A stretch of 8,666 bases of DNA, from the NCBI GenBank assembly GCA_964507925.1, contig CAZDRB010000032.1, forward strand, positions 1-8,666. Reading direction: 5' to 3'. Below, piece after piece: positions 1 to 7,452 of the stretch. The stretch's first letter is position 1; each line of letters begins with the position of its first letter. Under the pieces are notes generated by a model. The model made no database searches. It was not told the origin of the DNA and saw nothing but the letters and a program-made list of their open reading frames with translations. The position numbers and the translations under genes were made by a program. Source of the stretch: CAZDRB01 sp964507925. Its GTDB lineage: Bacteria; Patescibacteriota; Microgenomatia; UBA1400; UBA12108.

Positions 1-1
1 A

Positions 2-1111
2 TACTTGGTGGTTGGGGCTGTGTCGTTGTTGTCGCTTTTTGTTTTTTGGGCGCCGTTTCTCTTAAAGACGACTAGTTTTTGGGGGATCGAGTTTGGAGGA
101 CGAGGCATGGAGACGATTGTCCAAAACTTTGATGGCCTAAACTACTTGGCGATCGCCAAGACTATGTACGACCCCGCTAGACTGAGTGCTGAGTTTGCAG
201 GACTATCCAATCCCCCGATATATTATAGTGCTCACTTCCCGGTTTACCCCCTCCTGATCCGCCTATTTGATATAGCGCTAACTGGTCCGCAGGCACTCCT
301 TGCAGCTACAGTTGCCTCAAATGTCTTACTCCCTATTGGCTTGTATTTGTTTTTTACGACTGTTGTTAAAGATAAAAAACTCGCAACCGCGCTCTCGATC
401 GTCGCCTTGTTTTTCCCGGCCCGGATGCTCTCGGTCCGCGCGGTGGGGGCGAGCGAGCCACTTTTTATGTTTTTTGTTCTTAGCTCGATTGCGATGTTTG
501 CGAGGGGCAAAAGCTCTTGGAGCGCGGTACTCGGGAGCCTCGCGGTTCTGACGCGGAGCCCAGGAATATTTTTGTTTGGTGGCTACGCTTTGTACGGGAT
601 TGTCTCGATTTTGCAGGACAAGCGTGAGGAGTTTAAAAAGCTCCTACCTTTTGTCCTCATGCCGGTTACGCTTGTTTTGTTATTTAGCTTTTACCACTAC
701 CGATTTGGAGATTTTTGGGCGTATTTTAGCTCGGGGAGCGAACTACACCCGGTATTTTTTCCGCCACTCATGATTTTTTCTAATACTCAAAAATGGATTA
801 CCGAGATGTGGAGGGAGGAGATAGTATATCTCTATTTATTTTATATTGCTGGGATTGCCTCGAGTGTAAAAAAATTGGTGCCCTTTTTATATGCCCTGGT
901 TTATGGTCTAGTACTTCTAACAATTTCGCATCGTGACCTCGGGCGCTATGCTCTCCCGCTCGCGCCGATTGCGCTCCTCGGATACGCTAACATTTTTCCC
1001 CTCTCCAAATATAAATGGCTCGCAGTCCTAGGTGTGCCAATATTCCTGTTGGGCTGGCAGTTTGTCGTGGGAAATACTCAGGCTGTTGCTGACTGGACAA
1101 GCTTGCTGTAG
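2..1111 (+). CDS. Multi-span GT-C family glycosyltransferase (PIG-V/mannosyltransferase-like), 5' end missing
   Basis: This is an integral membrane protein of about 370 residues with roughly ten hydrophobic segments spread over its length. Counting from the TTG at position 5, an acidic loop motif NFDGLNYLAIA (residues 41-51, candidate catalytic Asp43) follows the first membrane segment. It is followed by AHFPVYPL (76-83) and a late RDLGRYALPLAP motif (310-321). This arrangement is typical of GT-C enzymes of the PIG-V/COG5542 and PMT-like type, which move a sugar from a polyprenyl-phosphate donor outside the membrane. The frame is open to the first base, so the TTG is probably internal and the true start lies upstream. 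The gene converges on the GT2-GtrA gene with one base between stop codons. That partner could make its lipid-linked donor; the link is inferred from proximity. Donor and acceptor cannot be read from the sequence. Confidence 0.8.
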   Translation, partial: YLVVGAVSLLSLFVFWAPFLLKTTSFWGIEFGGRGMETIVQNFDGLNYLAIAKTMYDPARLSAEFAGLSNPPIYYSAHFPVYPLLIRLFDIALTGPQALLAATVASNVLLPIGLYLFFTTVVKDKKLATALSIVALFFPARMLSVRAVGASEPLFMFFVLSSIAMFARGKSSWSAVLGSLAVLTRSPGIFLFGGYALYGIVSILQDKREEFKKLLPFVLMPVTLVLLFSFYHYRFGDFWAYFSSGSELHPVFFPPLMIFSNTQKWITEMWREEIVYLYLFYIAGIASSVKKLVPFLYALVYGLVLLTISHRDLGRYALPLAPIALLGYANIFPLSKYKWLAVLGVPIFLLGWQFVVGNTQAVADWTSLL

Positions 1112-1112
1112 A

Positions 1113-2279
1113 TTATTTCTTTTTCCAGATGATGCGGTTGTAGGCAAAGAAGTTCCAGAACATGCCGACAAAGATCCCGACAACCGCAAACATGGCGCCG
1201 GTATCAAGGGTGTAGTTTGTCCCGGGAAGCGTATAGAGGGTATAGAGACCGATAAAGGTCTCTCCAAAAAAAGCGATTGCCTGCTGGATCAAGATCGAGC
1301 CACCGGAAGCCAAGTTAAACTGGACAAACTTACCGGGAATCTGAATTGGTTTGAGTTTGCGGTCAGCAAATGTCCAGAGATTGTTCCAGGTAAAATTGGA
1401 GAAGATCGCGGTCTCGATCGCAAGGAAAAAGGCGAGCTGAAAAGGCATGACCCGTCGGTAAAAATGGAGCGCGACAAACTGAATCAAGGCTCCAGTCCCG
1501 CCGACCATAACAAACTTAAAGATCCGGTGACCGATGATTTGTGAGAGCCTGACTTTCATGATGTACCTCATGGTATTAAATATATATTCTGGTCCGAGCT
1601 TGGACTCTCCCTCGAGACGATCTCGAAAATGAAAAGCAACCTCTCTAACGTTATACCCTTTTTGAAGAGTTTTGACTAGGAAGCCGATTTGGTAGGTGTA
1701 GCCATTGAAAGCTGAGTTGACCATGGTTGGCAAGATCTTCGTGGCGACGTCGCTTTTGATTGCACGGTATCCTGTCGTCCAGTCGCGGATCCCAAAATTG
1801 AGCATAACCGCGCGGATATATAAGTTACCGGCAACACTCAAAAACTTGCGGTAAGCGGGCCATTTTTCTGGGATCGAGCCGCCTCTGACGTAGCGCGAGC
1901 CAAGAACCATGTCTGCCCCTTCTCTAATTGAGAGAAGCATCTGGGGCAAGACTCGTTCGTCGTGCTGGAGGTCGCAGTCAAACTGAATAAGGATCCTGGC
2001 TTTGTACTTGTCGATTGCGTAGGCAAAGCCCTTTTTGTAGGCGTGACCAAGCCCGGTTTTTCTTTTGTTGCTCAAGAGATGCACAAAAGGATAGGTCTTG
2101 ATTAGTTTTTTGATCTCTTGAGCCGTGCCGTCGGGGGAGTTGTCGTCGACAAAGAGGATATGTGAATCATATTGATCTTGAATCCGACTAAAAACTGGCC
2201 TTAGGGCTTTGACTACTTTGGTGACGTTGCCTCGTTCGTTGTAAGTCGGAATGACGACCACTAAGCTAGTTTTTTTCAT
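1113..2279 (-). CDS. Polyprenyl-phosphate sugar synthase: GT2 (DPM1-like) fused to GtrA membrane domain
   Basis: The protein has 388 residues. Residues 1 to about 245 are a GT2 domain of the dolichyl-phosphate mannose synthase type. It shows VVVIPTYNERGNV near the start, the nucleotide-binding VDDNSPDGT (44-52), the metal-binding DCD (101-103, in QFDCDLQHD), and DWTTGYRAI (166-174). Residues about 253-388 are a GtrA domain with four hydrophobic segments and the typical motifs FKFVMVGGTGALIQF and ETAIFSNFTWNNLWTF. The family joins a sugar from GDP-mannose or a UDP-sugar to polyprenyl phosphate, and the GtrA part is thought to help translocate it across the membrane. It is the last gene of the sugar operon. 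Its start overlaps the end of the UXS gene by 14 bp, and no clear Shine-Dalgarno is visible, so translational coupling is likely. Sugar specificity is not determinable: mannose is the family default, but the operon also supplies rhamnose, glucuronate and xylose donors. Confidence 0.9.
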   Translation of the reverse strand: MKKTSLVVVIPTYNERGNVTKVVKALRPVFSRIQDQYDSHILFVDDNSPDGTAQEIKKLIKTYPFVHLLSNKRKTGLGHAYKKGFAYAIDKYKARILIQFDCDLQHDERVLPQMLLSIREGADMVLGSRYVRGGSIPEKWPAYRKFLSVAGNLYIRAVMLNFGIRDWTTGYRAIKSDVATKILPTMVNSAFNGYTYQIGFLVKTLQKGYNVREVAFHFRDRLEGESKLGPEYIFNTMRYIMKVRLSQIIGHRIFKFVMVGGTGALIQFVALHFYRRVMPFQLAFFLAIETAIFSNFTWNNLWTFADRKLKPIQIPGKFVQFNLASGGSILIQQAIAFFGETFIGLYTLYTLPGTNYTLDTGAMFAVVGIFVGMFWNFFAYNRIIWKKK

Positions 2280-3216
2280 AAAAAGAGAGCATTTTGGTCA
2301 TGCCAGTTTTAAAATCAGTTTTTGGCTCCCAGCTGAGGAGTTTTTTGGCTTTGCCGATATCGGGACAGCGCCTCTTGGGGTCGTCAGGTCTGTTTTGTTT
2401 TAACTTTTTTTCGAGTTTTTTCCCTATAATGCTTTCAAAAATCTCGATAGCTTCTGTCATCGTGGTCTCGACTGGATTGCCAAGGTTGATAACCTCCCCG
2501 ATTGCCGAGTCAGTTGTATAAATCTTGATAATCCCCTCAACCAAGTCGTCGATGTAGCAAAAGGAACGAGTGGTACTACCATCTCCATAGAGGGCAAAGG
2601 GCGAGTTGTCTAGGGCAGAGTTAACTAGGTTAACAACAAAGCGCCCATCATCGAGACGCATGCCGGGTCCATAGGTATTGAAGATCCTAATTATCTTGGT
2701 TTTGACTTGGCCGTGGCGATGATAGGCTGAGGCAAGCGCTTCCATTGCCCTTTTGCCTTCGTCGTAACAGGATCTTGGGCCGTTTGGTGAGACGTGACCC
2801 CAATAAGTCTCTGGTTGGGGGGAAACCTCCGGATCGCCATAAACTTCGGAGGTAGAGGCAAAGATAATTTGACAGTTTTTGGCAGAGGCGAGCTCGAGCA
2901 TACGCTGAGAACCTAGCGTGTTAACCATCATGGTCTCGACCGGGAAGCGCATATATGAAATAGGGCTTTCTGGATTTGGGCTTGCGGGACAAGCAAAGTG
3001 GAAGATGGCAGATAGCTCATGGCTGATGGTTAATGGTTGACACACATCATGTTCAATGAGGGTGAATTTAGGATTGGATAAAAATGGCGCCACATTTTCG
3101 CGGGAGCCGGAGAGAAAATTGTCGACACAGATAACCTCTTCCCCCTTGTCCAGAAAATACTTGACCAAGTGATGACCGATAAAGCCCGCCCCACCCGTAA
3201 TTAGAATCTTGCTCAT
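2266..3216 (-). CDS. uxs: UDP-glucuronate decarboxylase (UDP-xylose synthase), extended SDR family
   Basis: This is a cytoplasmic NAD-dependent extended short-chain dehydrogenase of 316 residues, the usual length of bacterial UXS. The Rossmann motif GGAGFIG is at 8-14, the substrate-side HFACPASP at 73-80, TSEVYGDP at 122-129, and the catalytic pair Tyr151/Lys155 lies in GPRSCYDEGKR. These are followed by NTYGPGMRLDDGRFV and GDGSTTRSFCYIDD. The YDEGK form of YxxxK together with the CPASP motif is diagnostic for UXS, which oxidises and decarboxylates UDP-glucuronate to UDP-xylose, rather than for dTDP-glucose dehydratases. Its substrate would come from ugd in the same operon. The gene starts 2 bp after the gmd stop with only a weak purine stretch upstream. 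A UDP-4-keto-pentose product (ArnA-like half reaction) is less likely but not excluded. Confidence 0.9.
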   Translation of the reverse strand: MSKILITGGAGFIGHHLVKYFLDKGEEVICVDNFLSGSRENVAPFLSNPKFTLIEHDVCQPLTISHELSAIFHFACPASPNPESPISYMRFPVETMMVNTLGSQRMLELASAKNCQIIFASTSEVYGDPEVSPQPETYWGHVSPNGPRSCYDEGKRAMEALASAYHRHGQVKTKIIRIFNTYGPGMRLDDGRFVVNLVNSALDNSPFALYGDGSTTRSFCYIDDLVEGIIKIYTTDSAIGEVINLGNPVETTMTEAIEIFESIIGKKLEKKLKQNRPDDPKRRCPDIGKAKKLLSWEPKTDFKTGMTKMLSFYEKN

Positions 3217-3218
3217 AT

Positions 3219-4184
3219 TTACTTTTGCTCTATTTCTAGATCGGCCTCGACCATAATCCTAACTAGTTCCTCAAAGCTAGTTCGCGGAGTCCAGTTTAAG
3301 AGTTTTTTGGCTTTACTCGCATCACCGATCAGATGATCTACCTCGGCAGGACGCGCGTAGCGAGGATCGTTCCAGACTACTTTGTCTTCCCAGTTCGGGA
3401 TACCAGCAACCTCAAAGGCCTTTTCGACAAATTCGCGAACTGAGTGAGTCTCGCCGGTTGCAATCACAAAGTCGTCGGGCTCATTGTGCTGGAGCATGAG
3501 CCACATGGCTTCGACATAATCCTTGGCGTATCCCCAGTCGCGCTTGGCGTCTGGATTGCCGAGATATAGTTTGTCTAGCTTGCCTGACTTGATTTTGGCG
3601 ACTGAGTTAGTAATTTTGCGGGTGACAAACTCAAGGCCCCGACGAGGAGACTCGTGATTAAAGAGAATACCCGAGGTTGCAAAGAGATCATATGACTCGC
3701 GGTAATTGACCGTGATCCAGTGACCGTAGACCTTGGCGACTCCGTAGGGGGAGCGTGGGTAGAAAGGAGTAGTTTCTTTTTGGGGGATCTCGACGACCTT
3801 GCCAAACATTTCGCTTGAGCTAGCCTGATAGAACTTGGCGTCAGGCTTGGACATCCGCATCGCATCGAGCATGCGGGTCACACCGAGCGCCGTTGACTCC
3901 CCCGTAAACATGGGCTGTTCCCAGCTAGCTTTGACAAAGCTTTGGGCCGCGAGATTATAGATTTCGTCGGGCTGAGATTCTTCGATCGCCTGAAAAAGCG
4001 AGTACTGATCAAGTAGATCACCTGAGAGAAGGTGGATTTTGTCGACTATGCCTGCGATCCGGTTGTGATTGGTCGTTGAGGTACGACGGGACAAGCCGTA
4101 GACTTCGTAGCCTTTTTCCAGAAGTAATTCTGCTAAATAGGATCCATCCTGGCCAGTGATGCCAGTAATTAAGGCTTTTTTCAT
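3219..4184 (-). CDS. gmd: GDP-mannose 4,6-dehydratase
   Basis: A 321-residue extended SDR enzyme converting GDP-D-mannose to GDP-4-keto-6-deoxy-D-mannose. The nucleotide-binding motif GITGQDGSYLAELLL starts at residue 8, with Gly8, Gly11 and Gly14. The motif QASSSEMFG (120-128) holds the catalytic Ser and Glu125, and YPRSPYGVAKVYGHW holds Tyr147 and Lys151. GILFNHESPRRGLEFVTRK (172-190) and GNPDAKRDWGYAKDYVEAMW are signature Gmd segments. The length matches short bacterial enzymes such as Pseudomonas aeruginosa Gmd rather than the longer E. coli and human forms. The start codon overlaps the rmd stop in an ATGA arrangement, with a GGGGAG Shine-Dalgarno inside rmd. Being coupled to rmd, its product is expected to go to GDP-D-rhamnose. 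No GDP-fucose synthase is visible in the window. Confidence 0.95.
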   Translation of the reverse strand: MKKALITGITGQDGSYLAELLLEKGYEVYGLSRRTSTTNHNRIAGIVDKIHLLSGDLLDQYSLFQAIEESQPDEIYNLAAQSFVKASWEQPMFTGESTALGVTRMLDAMRMSKPDAKFYQASSSEMFGKVVEIPQKETTPFYPRSPYGVAKVYGHWITVNYRESYDLFATSGILFNHESPRRGLEFVTRKITNSVAKIKSGKLDKLYLGNPDAKRDWGYAKDYVEAMWLMLQHNEPDDFVIATGETHSVREFVEKAFEVAGIPNWEDKVVWNDPRYARPAEVDHLIGDASKAKKLLNWTPRTSFEELVRIMVEADLEIEQK

Positions 4185-5134
4185 AACTCCCCTTTCCAGT
4201 AATTATAGACGTTTGTAAGCGTTTGGAGCAAGGCAATCTCCGGTTTCCAGCCAGTTGCCTTAACAAATTTGCTAGGATCTGCGATCAAGACCGGGACGTC
4301 CGCTGTTCTGACCAGCGAGCCTGCGGTTTTGACTTTGACCTCGACGCCCGCAATTTTTGAGAACATCTCGATGAGCCCCTCGACCTTGACTCCGTGCCCC
4401 GAGCCAATGTTGTAGATCTCACCGGTCTGACATTTCTCTCCAGCGAGGACGTAGGCACGGGCCATGTCCTCGACGTCGGTGTAGTCGCGGATTGTCTCGG
4501 TGTTGCCTAACTCAAGAACTGGTTCGACCTCACCCCCTGCAATTCCCACAAACTGCTTGGCAAGCTTGGGAATGATAAAGTCAGTGGTTTGTCCTGGACC
4601 CGTATGGTTAAAGGGACGGAGGATTACGACGTCTAGGTTATAGGCATAGTGGTACTGGAGAGCGAGCATTTCCTGCGTGATTTTGGAGACTGCATATGGA
4701 TTGAGAGGTCTGAGCGGCGTCAACTCGGAGATCGGGAGATCACTTTCTTTGACCAGGCCGTATTCGTTGGCGGAGCAGATTGCCATGAACCGAGACGAGG
4801 GAGCGTGAAGCCTGACTGCTTCGAGTAAGTTGTAGGAGATCGTGGTATTGGAGTTCATGACTTTGACAGCTTGGCCCTCGCTAGTTTGGACGACCGAGAG
4901 GGCGGCTAGGTGATAGATTATGTCGGGACGAGTAGTTTTGATCAGACTAGTTGCAAAGTCATAATCGGTTAAGTCGCCGGCGATGATGTGATCAATACTG
5001 AGAACACCTTTGAGATTGGTGTGGGCACTGTAGACACTAGCGTAGACTTCGTATTCTTGGTTTTTGAGGAGCTCTTTGATGAGATATGGACCTGCCAACC
5101 CACCAGCACCAGTAACTAAGATTCTTTTTCTCAT
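4181..5134 (-). CDS. rmd: GDP-6-deoxy-4-keto-D-mannose reductase (GDP-D-rhamnose forming)
   Basis: A 317-residue extended SDR protein with GAGGLAG (9-15) at the cofactor site, SANEYG (121-126), and the catalytic pair Tyr147/Lys151 in PLNPYAVSK. It has the characteristic Rmd segment RPFNHTGPGQTTDFIIPKLA (173-192). The family reduces the C4 keto group of the Gmd product to give GDP-D-rhamnose, as in the A-band polysaccharide pathway of Pseudomonas. Direct overlap with gmd (stop TGA and start ATG share bases) supports this partner assignment. The start is set by a good Shine-Dalgarno, AGGGAG, lying in the last codons of ugd. An alternative is a closely related GDP-sugar reductase or epimerase with another product stereochemistry; sequence motifs alone do not settle C4 configuration. 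Confidence 0.87.
   Translation of the reverse strand: MRKRILVTGAGGLAGPYLIKELLKNQEYEVYASVYSAHTNLKGVLSIDHIIAGDLTDYDFATSLIKTTRPDIIYHLAALSVVQTSEGQAVKVMNSNTTISYNLLEAVRLHAPSSRFMAICSANEYGLVKESDLPISELTPLRPLNPYAVSKITQEMLALQYHYAYNLDVVILRPFNHTGPGQTTDFIIPKLAKQFVGIAGGEVEPVLELGNTETIRDYTDVEDMARAYVLAGEKCQTGEIYNIGSGHGVKVEGLIEMFSKIAGVEVKVKTAGSLVRTADVPVLIADPSKFVKATGWKPEIALLQTLTNVYNYWKGEL
4187..4192 (-). promoter_or_regulatory. Shine-Dalgarno of gmd, inside the end of rmd
   Basis: The - strand reads AAGGGGAG then TT then ATG. The core is close to the start codon, but the AAGGGG register gives a near-normal spacing. Together with the ATGA stop/start overlap it suggests translational coupling of gmd to rmd. Confidence 0.65.
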
Positions 5135-5136
5135 AT

Positions 5137-6393
5137 TTATCTCCCTATTCCCTGATATTTTAGACCAGCTGCGAGAACCTCTTTAGGCGAGTACTGATTG
5201 CGAGTATCGATCAAGTATTTGGGGTCCTCCATTACTGAGGCAAGTTTGTTTAGATCAAGTCCGGTATATTCGTCCCACTCAACGAGGAGCATAAGGACGT
5301 GGGCACCACTTGCCGCCTCGTAGGGATCGGTCGTGTCCGCTTCTACCTTTGGATCGGCAGTTTTGACAGTTGCCCCCCGCTCCTCAAGCCATGGGATAAC
5401 TATTCCGGCCGGAGCCTCCCTGGTGTCGTTCGTGTTCTTTTTGAATGAGAGACCGAGGACTCCTACAGTTTTGCCGGCAAAACCTCCGACAAGCGCGTCG
5501 TATTTTTCCATAAGGCGTGGAATGCGCTTTGAGTTGAGCTCGTCGACGGCGATAAAGATACTCTCATTCTCGCCAATATGCTTGGCATAGGAGGCGATTT
5601 CTTTGACATCCTTGGGGAAGCAGGATCCTCCGTATCCGAGTCCCGGGTACCAGTAATGAGTGCCGATCCGAGAGTCGGCCCCTATCCCCCTGATTACTTC
5701 TTCTATATCCGCGCCATTTTTTTCGCAGAGATCGGCCATTTGATTGGCAAAAGTGATGCGCATCGCGAGGTAGACATTGCTTGCATACTTGGCCATCTGA
5801 GCGCTCTCTGGTTTCATGGTAATGATATTGGGGGTGAGCGGAGCATGGAGCTCTGTAAGGAGCTTGATTGTCTCCGGGTTTGTGGAGCCGATCACGGCGC
5901 GGTCAGGGTGGAGAGTGTCCTCGACGGCTGTCCCCTCGCGCAGGAACTCGGGGACCGAGGCGATGTCAAAGCTAACCTGGGTCTTTGCCTGGATAACGTC
6001 TTTGAGTTTTTGGTTTGTACCTGGAGGCACGGTGCTCTTGAGGACTACGACCGCGCCTTCTTTGAGGTGAGGCGCCGCCGACTCGCCAGTTGCCAGGACA
6101 TATTTAAGGTCAGCTTGGCCATCTGGAGCAGACGGTGTCCCGACCATGATCATGACGACGTCTGCCTCGGATACTGCCTGTTCGTAGCTAGTTGTGAAGG
6201 AGAGGTTGCCTGTTTTTTGCATCTCGACTAGGAGATCTTCTAGACCTGGCTCAAAAAATGGAACTTGTCCTGCTGAAAGTGAATCTATTTTTGCTTGATC
6301 TATGTCCAGGCCGATTACAGTGTGCCCTAGTTTGGCAAAGACCGCGGAGGTGACGACGCCGACAAAACCAGTCCCGATACAGGCTATTTTCAT
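5137..6393 (-). CDS. ugd: UDP-glucose 6-dehydrogenase
   Basis: A 418-residue protein of the UDP-glucose/GDP-mannose dehydrogenase family, oxidising UDP-glucose to UDP-glucuronate with two NAD+. It has the N-terminal Rossmann motif GTGFVG (7-12), VGTPSAPDGQADL (84-96), STVPPGT (120-126), and EFLREGTAVED (149-159). KYASN follows with Lys203. The catalytic cysteine is Cys258 in GYGGSCFPKD, and the C-terminal domain contains GLSFKKNTNDTREAP. All key residues are present. I chose the ATG at 6393: a GTG at 6399 is in frame, but it sits directly against the -10 box, whereas the ATG is 6 nt downstream of it. This is the first gene of the five-gene sugar operon. Its product is the direct substrate of the UXS enzyme encoded three genes later. 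Confidence 0.95.
   Translation of the reverse strand: MKIACIGTGFVGVVTSAVFAKLGHTVIGLDIDQAKIDSLSAGQVPFFEPGLEDLLVEMQKTGNLSFTTSYEQAVSEADVVMIMVGTPSAPDGQADLKYVLATGESAAPHLKEGAVVVLKSTVPPGTNQKLKDVIQAKTQVSFDIASVPEFLREGTAVEDTLHPDRAVIGSTNPETIKLLTELHAPLTPNIITMKPESAQMAKYASNVYLAMRITFANQMADLCEKNGADIEEVIRGIGADSRIGTHYWYPGLGYGGSCFPKDVKEIASYAKHIGENESIFIAVDELNSKRIPRLMEKYDALVGGFAGKTVGVLGLSFKKNTNDTREAPAGIVIPWLEERGATVKTADPKVEADTTDPYEAASGAHVLMLLVEWDEYTGLDLNKLASVMEDPKYLIDTRNQYSPKEVLAAGLKYQGIGR
5141..5146 (-). promoter_or_regulatory. Shine-Dalgarno of rmd, inside the end of ugd
   Basis: On the - strand AGGGAG lies 6 nt before the rmd ATG, within the last codons of ugd. It fixes the rmd start and shows that internal operon genes use Shine-Dalgarno initiation. 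Confidence 0.75.
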
Positions 6394-6399
6394 CAGCAC

Positions 6400-6429
6400 A
6401 TCATAACATTATTCAGGGGGATTCTTCAA
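6400..6429 (-). promoter_or_regulatory. Sigma70-type promoter of the ugd operon, giving a leaderless mRNA
   Basis: On the - strand a -35 box TTGAAG (6424-6429) is followed after 18 bp by a -10 box TATGAT (6400-6405). Six bases later comes the ugd ATG (6391-6393). A transcription start at the usual 6-7 nt from the -10 would coincide with the start codon, and no Shine-Dalgarno is present. The -35 box overlaps the stop codon of the upstream HEPN-like gene, so the operon starts inside that gene's 3' end. Confidence 0.65.
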
Positions 6430-7010
6430 AGATGGTTGATTGAGATATTCAGTTCTTTCCAAAGGTTTTTACGAATCAACTCGATTATACTGCCAAATTG
6501 CTCACTTGTGATGATTATAGGCTCTCCCTCTTTGAACCAAGTAATATGCTTACACCTTCTCAATGATGAATCTCCAACGCCCTTATTTTTGAGAATTATG
6601 TTTCGCAATTTATTCACATCTGCCATTGTTTCAGAGTTTATACTGCGGTTTTTTTTAATCCTTTTTTTACGATAATAATCCCAATATGAATATATCAAAA
6701 CGACACATAAATTCGCAGCAAGTACTTCATTCAAACCACCATTCTTGATTCTGACTTTAAATTCACCTTGGGTGCTGAAATGCTGGTAATTTTTTAGGTT
6801 TGGGTGACCTTTTCCATAAATCAGTTGGGCTTGATCTAGATTATCAATTGGAACATCCAGTTTGACACTCAAGCCTTTTTGAGTCTTTTCAAATGATTTA
6901 TAGAGTCTCCTGTAAGCACTTATAGTATCAAAATAGAATCCATGTATTTCATTTAATACATGAAGAAATTCAATTATCTCTTCTTCATTTTCCGTTACTT
7001 TATGTGTCAT
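6426..7010 (-). CDS. HEPN-like protein of unknown function (possible RNase family with altered active site)
   Basis: A 194-residue, mainly helical, soluble protein without signal peptide. The central helix NEVLAANLCVVLIYSYWDYYR (94-114) is followed by DVNKLRNIILKNKGVG (131-146) and, after a CKHITWFKEGEPIIIT segment, a final helix. From memory, this order resembles HEPN-like proteins of the MAE_28990/pEK499_p136 type, where the second block normally reads RNxIxH and is the R-x4-H catalytic motif. Here Arg136 and Asn137 are present, but the His position is Lys141. If the assignment is right, the protein may be catalytically dead or act by binding RNA. Base composition is clearly AT-richer than the sugar operon, which suggests separate acquisition. 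It lies 36 bp downstream of the ACT gene on the same strand and may be co-transcribed; no clear Shine-Dalgarno or -10 is seen. The family call is tentative. Confidence 0.6.
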   Translation of the reverse strand: MTHKVTENEEEIIEFLHVLNEIHGFYFDTISAYRRLYKSFEKTQKGLSVKLDVPIDNLDQAQLIYGKGHPNLKNYQHFSTQGEFKVRIKNGGLNEVLAANLCVVLIYSYWDYYRKKRIKKNRSINSETMADVNKLRNIILKNKGVGDSSLRRCKHITWFKEGEPIIITSEQFGSIIELIRKNLWKELNISINHL

Positions 7011-7046
7011 AAAACTATTTGATCAAACATGGTGCGCACTGAGGAA

Positions 7047-7433
7047 TCACTTGCGAATGTTACAAAACGTTCTCAAAACTTTCACAGCTTCTTCGAGTTG
7101 AGCAGACTTCACTAGCAGGTAATCTGTATCGAATGTCGAGACTGCAAAAATACTAACCTTGGCTTCAGCCAGAGGATTGGCAAGTGAGGCGAGGATTCCT
7201 GTTAGTGAAAAATCGAGCGGGCCGTCGACCTTAAAGCCCCGCCAGTCCTTCTCAACTTTTGTATTAGTAGGAACTATGTCTTCAGAACAAACTATCGAGA
7301 GTTCGTCGTCGGTTTTGGTGACGGAAAAAAATTTGTCGGTTTCAACCCAACTTGGAATCCGAGCATTGCTATCCAACCTACAGACAGCTAATTTTTGCGA
7401 TAGTATCGAGAGAGAAAGTTTTGAGTTTTGCAT
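7047..7433 (-). CDS. ACT domain-containing protein (COG3603/ACT_7, CASTOR-like)
   Basis: A 128-residue cytoplasmic protein, the usual size of this family. The N-terminal half holds the SVTKTDDELSIVCSEDIVP segment (37-55) and WRGFKVDGPLDFSLTGI (64-80). The C-terminal half holds LASLANPLAEAKVSIFAVST (81-100), then FDTDYLLVK and a closing helix. These motifs are typical of the small paired-ACT proteins related to the amino-acid-binding domains of aspartate kinases and eukaryotic CASTOR, so amino acid or small ligand sensing is plausible. The ligand is unknown, and no biosynthetic partner lies next to it. The start ATG is preceded 6 nt upstream by TATAAT, supporting this start and a leaderless transcript. 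The upstream DNA is the attC-like palindrome region. Confidence 0.85.
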   Translation of the reverse strand: MQNSKLSLSILSQKLAVCRLDSNARIPSWVETDKFFSVTKTDDELSIVCSEDIVPTNTKVEKDWRGFKVDGPLDFSLTGILASLANPLAEAKVSIFAVSTFDTDYLLVKSAQLEEAVKVLRTFCNIRK

Positions 7434-7439
7434 AGTCTA

Positions 7440-7445
7440 ATTATA
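7440..7445 (-). promoter_or_regulatory. -10 box of the ACT gene (leaderless start)
   Basis: A perfect TATAAT on the - strand is followed by TAGACT and then the ATG of the ACT gene. The 6-nt spacing is identical to that at ugd. No good -35 hexamer is visible 16-18 bp upstream, where the DNA is a GC-rich repeat. Confidence 0.55.
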
Positions 7446-7452
7446 TTCCGCC

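Noticed and set aside
5578..6231. Long + strand open frame (217 codons) opposite ugd
   Set aside because: It is antisense to a complete, motif-rich ugd gene, and its translation shows no family-like pattern.
6397..6399. GTG as start of ugd
   Set aside because: It directly follows the TATGAT -10 box; the ATG six bases downstream aligns with the conserved MKIACIGTGFVG start.
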